Positions 58,629 through 64,000 of a stretch of 64,000 bases of DNA are shown here, one piece after another. The DNA lies in NCBI GenBank assembly GCA_964596125.1, contig CAZQRP010000001.1, forward strand, positions 255,361-319,360, read 5' to 3'. Position 1 is the first letter of the stretch, and each line of letters begins with the position of its first letter. The translations under genes were made by a program, and so were the position numbers. Origin of the DNA: CAZQRP01 sp964596125 (GTDB taxonomy: Bacteria > Chloroflexota > Dehalococcoidia > GIF9 > UBA5629). The notes under the pieces were generated by a model, which worked only from the letters and a program-made list of their open reading frames with translations, was not told the origin of the DNA and made no database searches.

Positions 58629-61202
58629 TTAACTTATTGATATCATAGAGCCATTGGGAGTCTTATCAACATTGATCAGTACAGGAAAGCTATCTTTCAT
58701 TTCTTCAAGATGTGTAATAACGAATATTTTTTCGAAATCGTCCTGAATAGAATTTATGGCTTCGACAAGCCGTTCTCTTCCCGAGCTATCCTGAGTACCG
58801 AAGCCCTCGTCAATAATAAGTATGGGCAGCGATGCTCCGGCTCGCCTGACCAGTAATTTAGAGAGGGCAATGCGAAGAGCAATATCAATGCGAAAAGCTT
58901 CGCCGCCACTGTACATCTCATAATTACGAGTCCCCAGTTCATCAGCGATTTTAATATCCAAGGTCTCTATGGTGTCACCTTTCTTAGCTCTCATTTCTCT
59001 CTGGCTTTCCAGTGTAAGCGACAACCGATTGTCTGTCATCTTACCTAATAGGCGATTGGCTTCGTTTTCAATTTCGGGAAATGCTTGCATGATAAGTAAA
59101 GCCTGTACGCCTTTCTTACTAAAGGCTTCTGCTAATTCTTTGTAAATGCTTTCCTCTCGGGTCGCCTGGTTATACAGCTTTTCCTTCTCCTGCTTAAGTA
59201 CTTCCAGCTCGGCTAAATAGCGTAGTCTTTCCTGCAATGCAGCAAAGTTGTCACGTATCTGACGCTCATCTTCAAGTAAAGTCTGATAGTCCTGTTCTAC
59301 TTCGACCAGTGTACTTACTGTGTCTGATAGAGTTGCAATTTCAGCCAGTATAGTATCTCGCTTGTTCAGGTTTGTTTTCATTATATTGTTCAGATTAGAG
59401 ATGGACTCCTCGGACTCGGACAATGCAGCTTTTTCCTTACCAATGGACCTGTTGACTTCATCAAGTTCTTGCTTGAGACTTTCATACTTCTGCAGCTCTA
59501 CCAGTCGCTGTTGTAGATACTGATGCCGTTCTTTATCGTATCCAAGATTCTTTTCTTCCTCCTCCAGTTGTACAAGTGCCTGCTGTTCACTGGTAGCATA
59601 ATCCTTTCTGGACAGACATTGCTCAACTTCTACCAATTTGTTTTTTTCCTGGACCAGTTCTTCACCAGCCTGTCTGGCTTCGGCGAGTTCTTTTTCAACA
59701 ATACCCAATCGGCTTTGATGTTCAGCACGTTCCTTGCTTACGGTCGTTTCACTTTGAGCCAGTTCACTCTGAAGCGCCTGAAGTTCAGATTTCCTTTTCG
59801 TTAACTCTTCGTTTATGGTCTGCTTCGTTTTGCTCTTATCGTCAGCCTCTAAGGCAAGCTTTACTTCTAACCGCTGTCGCCCATCCGTTCCCAGTACAGT
59901 TTCACACAAAGGGCACCGGACATCGTCCTGCGTCAGTAACCGGCGTTTCTCCTCCAGTTGCGAGATCTCCTCCTCAAGTTGGGTATCGGTAGAAACCAAA
60001 TAACTGATTTGAGATGTGATCTGTTGAGCTTGTTCCCTTTTTTCTGCAATTTCTTCTTCGAGTTTCGCCGATTCAATCAGACTATTCCGAGTCTGAATTA
60101 GCGTTTCTTCAAGCTGCGGTATTTTATTATGCTTGGTTTCTTTCTCTGCAATTCTGGTCTGAATTTTCTCATGCTCAATAGTAAACGATTGAGCTGCCAG
60201 CCTGATAGTGTTTTCTAAACTCTTTATATGTTCCCTCACGATAAGTAACCGGCTCAATTTCTGATTAAACTCATCATTGGCGCTTCTGGTTTCTACAAAG
60301 TCGGAGTAGCCTTTTTCTATCGCTGCTCTTTCGGCCAGGATTTTTTCGTATTCATTTATTTTAGCTCGGTGTTCTTTTGACTTTTCCTGCCAACGTTCCA
60401 CTTCCTGTTTTATTTCGCTAATGCGACTTTCTGTGTTGGACAATTGTTCTCTTTTAAGTTCTAGCGATTCTTTCTGAAGACGTAAAGCCGAGATAATTGA
60501 TTCCTTGTTTTTTTTTCGTTCTTCAAGTTGGCTTAAATCATGCTTTACATTTTGTACCTTAATCTCGTATTCATCTTTGCCTGCAAGCTGAGACGTGATT
60601 TCAGCGATAGAGTTTTGGAGCTCATTCGATTCGCCTCTTTTTCTTACGGCCAGGTCTTTGGACATACTTTCAAGTTCGTCGTATTGGGACAAGCCCAGGA
60701 TATTGGCAAGTATTTCCTTGCGCTCTCCGGGACGCTTAATACTGAATTCGTCAGCATGTCCCTGTCGTAAGAAAGCACTGTTTTTAAATGTCAGGTAATC
60801 CAAACGTAATAACTTGATTATTTTCTGCTGAGTTTCCGGGAGATTGTTACCACTGATTGGTTTAAAACTATCGTTGTTAGCTATTTGAAGTTCCAGGACA
60901 GTTTGCCCTGCACGGGATGCACTACGTCTTTTAGTACGCTTCCGAATAACACGGTATCGCTGATCTCGTGCCATAAATTCCAGTTCTACTTCCATTTCAG
61001 ATTGCCCCAGGTGTATCAAATCATCATCGCTTTTAGCTCTTGATTCGCCCCATAATGTCCAGGTCATGGCATCGAAAATCGCAGACTTGCCATTACCATT
61101 AGCGCCGCCGAGACATGCAACATGGATGCCATTAAAAGACAAGGGGGGCACATTATCCCGATAACACATAAAATTCTTAATTGTAAGTTTTTCTGGTATC
61201 AC
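58629..61202 (-). CDS. Rad50/SbcC-type SMC-like ATPase
   Basis: The 857-residue protein has Walker A GANGNGKS (33-40), the Q-loop region FLRQGHADEF, two long coiled-coil arms and a zinc hook CPLC near residue 430. The C-terminal half has MYSGGEAFRIDIALRIALSK (signature) and LPILIIDEGFGTQD (Walker B, D-loop). This is Rad50/SbcC, which with the Mre11/SbcD nuclease processes DNA breaks. Its length is nearer archaeal Rad50 (about 880) than E. coli SbcC (about 1050). No Mre11/SbcD gene is next to it: upstream is a 300-base gap and ffh. Confidence 0.93.
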   Translation of the reverse strand: MIPEKLTIKNFMCYRDNVPPLSFNGIHVACLGGANGNGKSAIFDAMTWTLWGESRAKSDDDLIHLGQSEMEVELEFMARDQRYRVIRKRTKRRSASRAGQTVLELQIANNDSFKPISGNNLPETQQKIIKLLRLDYLTFKNSAFLRQGHADEFSIKRPGERKEILANILGLSQYDELESMSKDLAVRKRGESNELQNSIAEITSQLAGKDEYEIKVQNVKHDLSQLEERKKNKESIISALRLQKESLELKREQLSNTESRISEIKQEVERWQEKSKEHRAKINEYEKILAERAAIEKGYSDFVETRSANDEFNQKLSRLLIVREHIKSLENTIRLAAQSFTIEHEKIQTRIAEKETKHNKIPQLEETLIQTRNSLIESAKLEEEIAEKREQAQQITSQISYLVSTDTQLEEEISQLEEKRRLLTQDDVRCPLCETVLGTDGRQRLEVKLALEADDKSKTKQTINEELTKRKSELQALQSELAQSETTVSKERAEHQSRLGIVEKELAEARQAGEELVQEKNKLVEVEQCLSRKDYATSEQQALVQLEEEEKNLGYDKERHQYLQQRLVELQKYESLKQELDEVNRSIGKEKAALSESEESISNLNNIMKTNLNKRDTILAEIATLSDTVSTLVEVEQDYQTLLEDERQIRDNFAALQERLRYLAELEVLKQEKEKLYNQATREESIYKELAEAFSKKGVQALLIMQAFPEIENEANRLLGKMTDNRLSLTLESQREMRAKKGDTIETLDIKIADELGTRNYEMYSGGEAFRIDIALRIALSKLLVRRAGASLPILIIDEGFGTQDSSGRERLVEAINSIQDDFEKIFVITHLEEMKDSFPVLINVDKTPNGSMISIS

Positions 61203-61509
61203 TTGTCAGTACCTTAACGTCTTTCTTTGCAGAAATTATAAACCAGTGGCATTAACGAATAAGTCTCTTTTAATATATTTATGCCCGGTTCACTCTTTTT
61301 TAATTAGCTTCTTTTGTCAACCACTCCATCGAAAGGCTGAGATATTATGTTTTCCCTTAATGAACCGTTTTCCAATAATTGAATAGAGAAGCCGCTGGTA
61401 CAATTACGATATCTTAAAAGCAATCTTGCTTCAATTTGTTTCGTCTTTATTTTATCATAATTGACTGGAGGGATAGTCTTAACTAAAATAACGGAATCAG
61501 GTTTGAACA
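61203..61509. other. Divergent intergenic region, rad50-like to ffh
   Basis: About 300 bases. No SRP RNA gene was seen despite the nearness of ffh. The ffh promoter is at 61460-61488. Confidence 0.4.
61460..61488 (+). promoter_or_regulatory. ffh promoter
   Basis: TTGACT (61460-61465) and TAAAAT (61483-61488) have a 17-base spacer. The leader is only about 15 bases and the ribosome site is weak. Confidence 0.55.
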
Positions 61510-62838
61510 ATGTTTGAAATTTTAACCGAAAAACTTAGTAAAGCACTATATAATCTTAGTAATAAAGGCAAACTCAATGAAAAAGACGTTGATGAGGCAT
61601 TGCGACAGGTACGGTTGGCCCTGTTAGAAGCCGATGTAAATTTCAAAGTAGTTAAATATTTTCTAGCTGAAGTGCGAGAGAAAGCCTTAACTGCAAGGGT
61701 TTTGGAAAGCCTTACACCGGGTCAACAAATTATCAAAATTGTAAATGAAGAGCTCACTGCAATTCTGGGTAATGAACCGAGCCAGCTTGAAGCATCCAGT
61801 GTATCTCCATCGGTCATTATGCTTGTCGGATTACAGGGTTCAGGTAAAACAACTACCGCAGCCAAATTAGCTTTACATTTCAGGCAGACTGGACAGCGTC
61901 CTTTATTGGTGGCTGCAGACACCCGCAGACCAGCAGCCATCGATCAACTGGTTATATTGGGCAAACAGTTGGATATACCGGTCTATAGTGAAGATGATAA
62001 GGCTGTGCCACTATCAATCTGCCGCAATGCTCTGAAACGGGCTAAAGAAATGGCGGCCACATGGGTGATTATTGATACTCAGGGACGTCTTCATGTTGAC
62101 GATGCACTGATGAAGGAATTGGCGGAATTAAAAGCTGGAATTCGACCTTCAGAAGTACTGTTGGTGGTTGATGCCATGACGGGGCAAGATGCAGTTAAGA
62201 TAGCAGAGGAATTCAGCAGCGGTATTGGTCTTACTGGACTTGCTCTTACTAAAATGGATGGTGATGCTCGGGGTGGTGCTGCTCTTTCGATCAGGTTTAT
62301 CGCTGGAGTGCCGATAAAATTTGTAGGTACCGGAGAAAAGGCGAGTGCACTTGAAGCGTTTTATCCTGACCGTCTGGCTTCACGAATCCTGGGCATGGGA
62401 GATATGCTTACTCTTATTGAGAGGGCTGAAAAAACTTTTAATGAACAACAAATTGAACAGTTGAGTAAAAAAATCCGTACTGCTGATTTTAATCTTGAAG
62501 ATTTCTTATCGCAATTGAGTCAAATAAAAAAAATGGGATCTGTAGGTCAATTACTTGAAATGCTACCAGGTTTTTCCAAGCTTTCAACACAGGTATTTGA
62601 TGGAAGTGAGGAGAATCAAATAAAAAAAACGGAGGCCATCATTCTATCTATGACCCCGGAAGAAAGACGAAATCCAGCTATCATAAACGGGAGCCGACGG
62701 CGGCGTATCGCTCACGGAAGTGGGACGACACCAAGAGACGTTAATCAACTGCTTAACCAATTTTACCAGATGCAAAAATTGACTAAAGCAGCAGCGAAGG
62801 GGAAACTTCCTAAGAATTTAATGGCTATGTTTAAATAA
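61510..62838 (+). CDS. ffh: Signal recognition particle protein Ffh
   Basis: The 442-residue GTPase guides nascent membrane proteins to the translocon with SRP RNA and FtsY. It has the N domain (KLNEKDVDEALRQVRLALLE), G1 GLQGSGKT (107-114), ADTRRPAAIDQL, TKMDGDARGGAALS and the Met-rich M domain with INGSRRRRIAHGSG and LLNQFYQMQKL. The G3 motif reads DTQGR (189-193) where nearly all Ffh have DTAGR. The M-domain is complete. It stands alone with its own promoter. Confidence 0.98.
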   Translation: MFEILTEKLSKALYNLSNKGKLNEKDVDEALRQVRLALLEADVNFKVVKYFLAEVREKALTARVLESLTPGQQIIKIVNEELTAILGNEPSQLEASSVSPSVIMLVGLQGSGKTTTAAKLALHFRQTGQRPLLVAADTRRPAAIDQLVILGKQLDIPVYSEDDKAVPLSICRNALKRAKEMAATWVIIDTQGRLHVDDALMKELAELKAGIRPSEVLLVVDAMTGQDAVKIAEEFSSGIGLTGLALTKMDGDARGGAALSIRFIAGVPIKFVGTGEKASALEAFYPDRLASRILGMGDMLTLIERAEKTFNEQQIEQLSKKIRTADFNLEDFLSQLSQIKKMGSVGQLLEMLPGFSKLSTQVFDGSEENQIKKTEAIILSMTPEERRNPAIINGSRRRRIAHGSGTTPRDVNQLLNQFYQMQKLTKAAAKGKLPKNLMAMFK

Positions 62839-62849
62839 TGACCGAGATT

Positions 62850-63458
62850 CTATTCGACTACTTTAGTCACTCCATTTACCACAAATTGGCCATCATCAAT
62901 ATCTATCGCAGTAAGCTCTATAGGTAAATCTTCGGTGGGGCCTTGCAGCTTCACCATGGCATCCAGTAGACGGCTCATACCAGTATCAAGGGATTTTGGC
63001 AGTGGCAATTTACCAACCTGGAAATCAATTACTATTACTTTTATATCTGAGTCAACTACATCCATCTGGGCTATTATTCCTATTTTGGCATCAATGCCCG
63101 GATTATCAGAAGTCGCGTAGACCCAACATACATCATCATTGAAGTTGATTAAAATCTCCTTAAATGGTAGTTTGCCCTCCGCTAACATTTCTATAGCCTT
63201 GGAATTGATTTCTTCCTCTGTAATTGTCAGGGTTAACTCTTTTACTTGCTTGGCGATAGAAGCGGCTTCGATTTCCTCTTTAAACGTATCGATCTTCTGG
63301 TCGTAACTTTGAACCGAGTCAAGCGTTACAGGCATCACTTCCATTTGCCCTTTAATGGAAGGGGTTAGTAAATAGAGAAAGAAACATAGAACCACGCCAA
63401 TTAGAAGCAGAATTCCAATTCCACCAATTGCCATGAGTACCGTCGTAATTATTTTCAT
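62850..63458 (-). CDS. Single-helix exported protein, YpmS/DUF2140-like
   Basis: The 202-residue protein has one N-terminal helix (VLMAIGGIGILLLIGVVLCF) and an outer domain with LTLTITEEEINSKAIEMLAE, DAKIGIIAQMDVVDSDIKVI and the ending DGQFVVNGVTKVVE. The layout and the ITEEEIN segment resemble Bacillus YpmS (DUF2140), of unknown function. It converges on ffh (11 bases between stops) and follows the sigma factor gene by 33 bases, so it may ride on the same transcript. Confidence 0.65.
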   Translation of the reverse strand: MKIITTVLMAIGGIGILLLIGVVLCFFLYLLTPSIKGQMEVMPVTLDSVQSYDQKIDTFKEEIEAASIAKQVKELTLTITEEEINSKAIEMLAEGKLPFKEILINFNDDVCWVYATSDNPGIDAKIGIIAQMDVVDSDIKVIVIDFQVGKLPLPKSLDTGMSRLLDAMVKLQGPTEDLPIELTAIDIDDGQFVVNGVTKVVE

Positions 63459-63491
63459 TTTTAGCTCCTTGATCTGGTACGGATTGAAGAT

Positions 63492-64000
63492 TTATTCAAG
63501 ATAGTCTTTAAGCTTTCGGCTGCGGCTGGGATGACGCAGCTTACGTAATGCTTTAGCCTCAATCTGGCGTATTCGCTCTCGGGTCACGTTGAATTCCTTC
63601 CCGACTTCCTCTAAAGTACGGGATCGACCATCCTCCAAACCGAATCTGAGTAACAGGACCCTTCTCTCACGATCGCTGAGTTCTTTAAGCACGGTATTCA
63701 GTTGTGCTTTCAGCAGTTCTCGTGATGCAGCATCGGCTGGCGGCATAGTAGCTCGGTCCTCAATAAAATCACCGAGATGGCTATCTTCTTCTTCGCCAAT
63801 AGGCATTTCCAGCGATATCGGCATTTGAGATAATTTCATAATTTCCCTGACTTTCTCCGAAGAAATTTCCATTCCTCTGCCGATTTCCTCATAGCTCGGC
63901 TCGCGTCCATATTCCTGAGATAATCGACGATTTGTTCTCAATAACCTGTTGATGGTTTCCACCATATGCACCGGGATACGGATTGTGCGGGCTTGATCGG
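63492..64000 (-). CDS. rpoD: Primary RNA polymerase sigma factor, C-terminal part (runs off the right edge)
   Basis: The reverse frame is open to base 64000, giving about 169 residues. It begins DQARTIRIPVHMVETINRLL, the junction of regions 2 and 3 in primary sigma-70 factors. Region 3 (REPSYEEIGRGMEISSEKVR) is followed by EEDSHLGDFIEDRATMPP, and region 4 ends with LEEVGKEFNVTRERIRQIEA and KALRKLRHPSRSRKLKDYLE, the -35-binding helix-turn-helix. The consensus-like TTGACA/TATAAT boxes seen across the window agree with such a factor. Regions 1 and 2 lie outside. Confidence 0.95.
   Translation of the reverse strand, partial: DQARTIRIPVHMVETINRLLRTNRRLSQEYGREPSYEEIGRGMEISSEKVREIMKLSQMPISLEMPIGEEEDSHLGDFIEDRATMPPADAASRELLKAQLNTVLKELSDRERRVLLLRFGLEDGRSRTLEEVGKEFNVTRERIRQIEAKALRKLRHPSRSRKLKDYLE

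Noticed and set aside
61203..61509. SRP RNA gene next to ffh
   Set aside because: No GGAA tetraloop hairpin with the conserved asymmetric loop was found.
1..64000. tRNA genes, CRISPR arrays, transposases
   Set aside because: No T-arm-like GTTCRA blocks with matching acceptor arms, no regularly spaced repeats, and no transposase or integrase motifs were seen on reading both strands by eye.

Overview
The window looks like a chromosomal segment of a strictly anaerobic bacterium. It has heterodisulfide-reductase (Hdr) type Fe-S/flavin proteins, an iron-sulfur flavoprotein, moderate GC, and simple membrane-anchored proteins with no outer-membrane machinery. The Hdr paralogues, the fused transaldolase/glucose-6-phosphate isomerase and the zinc-ribbon/OB membrane proteins would fit an anaerobic Chloroflexota (Dehalococcoidia-like) genome. 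That placement is inference; no rRNA gene is present to test it. I see no IS element, prophage, tRNA, rRNA or CRISPR array.

Layout. 1-5.3 kb (-): an HdrBC fusion, an HdrA fused to a GltD/NfnB-type NAD(P)H domain, and a second HdrA running off the left edge. 5.6-10.8 kb (+): iron-sulfur flavoprotein, then zinc-ribbon protein, RRM protein, DEAD-box helicase and TypA, which together resemble a translation/cold-stress set with strong RNA hairpins. 11.5-14.2 kb (+): UDG-superfamily protein, DUF1786 ASKHA-like protein, YjbQ. 14.3-17 kb (-): GlcF/GlcD-type 2-hydroxyacid dehydrogenase. 17.4-19.6 kb (-): PadR regulator behind a 34-bp perfect palindrome, a BtrH_N/DUF4872 protein and a small membrane protein. 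20-23.5 kb (-): a sensor kinase, response regulator and hybrid kinase module.

24-36.9 kb is rich in sugar-phosphate enzymes: glucose dehydrogenase, ribulose-phosphate epimerase, 6-phosphogluconate dehydrogenase, and an operon of transketolase, RpiB and transaldolase-Pgi. An FHA-winged-helix regulator, a GIY-YIG protein, a 42-residue membrane peptide and an Ig-like/CARDB lipoprotein lie between them. 37-46.9 kb: a translationally coupled 3-beta-HSD-like/steroid-5-alpha-reductase-like pair, DegV, an SDR, an MBL hydrolase, two zinc-ribbon membrane proteins, YtxH and an AI-2E family permease.

47.3-50.2 kb is uvrA. 50.3-58.3 kb (-) is a long sulfur/amino-acid block: Rrf2 regulator, E1-like adenylyltransferase, a cysteine-desulfurase N-terminal remnant, a ThiS/MoaD-like carrier, an unknown protein also ending Gly-Gly, CysK, CysE, a YqeB-like protein, cystathionine synthase/lyase, threonine synthase and a NIL-domain protein. 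It suggests sulfur-carrier-dependent cysteine synthesis under Rrf2 control. The right end carries a Rad50/SbcC ATPase, Ffh, a YpmS-like membrane protein and the 3' part of a primary sigma factor gene.

Several start codons were moved from the longest frame using Shine-Dalgarno and promoter positions. Promoter, operator and hairpin calls were made by eye and are untested.
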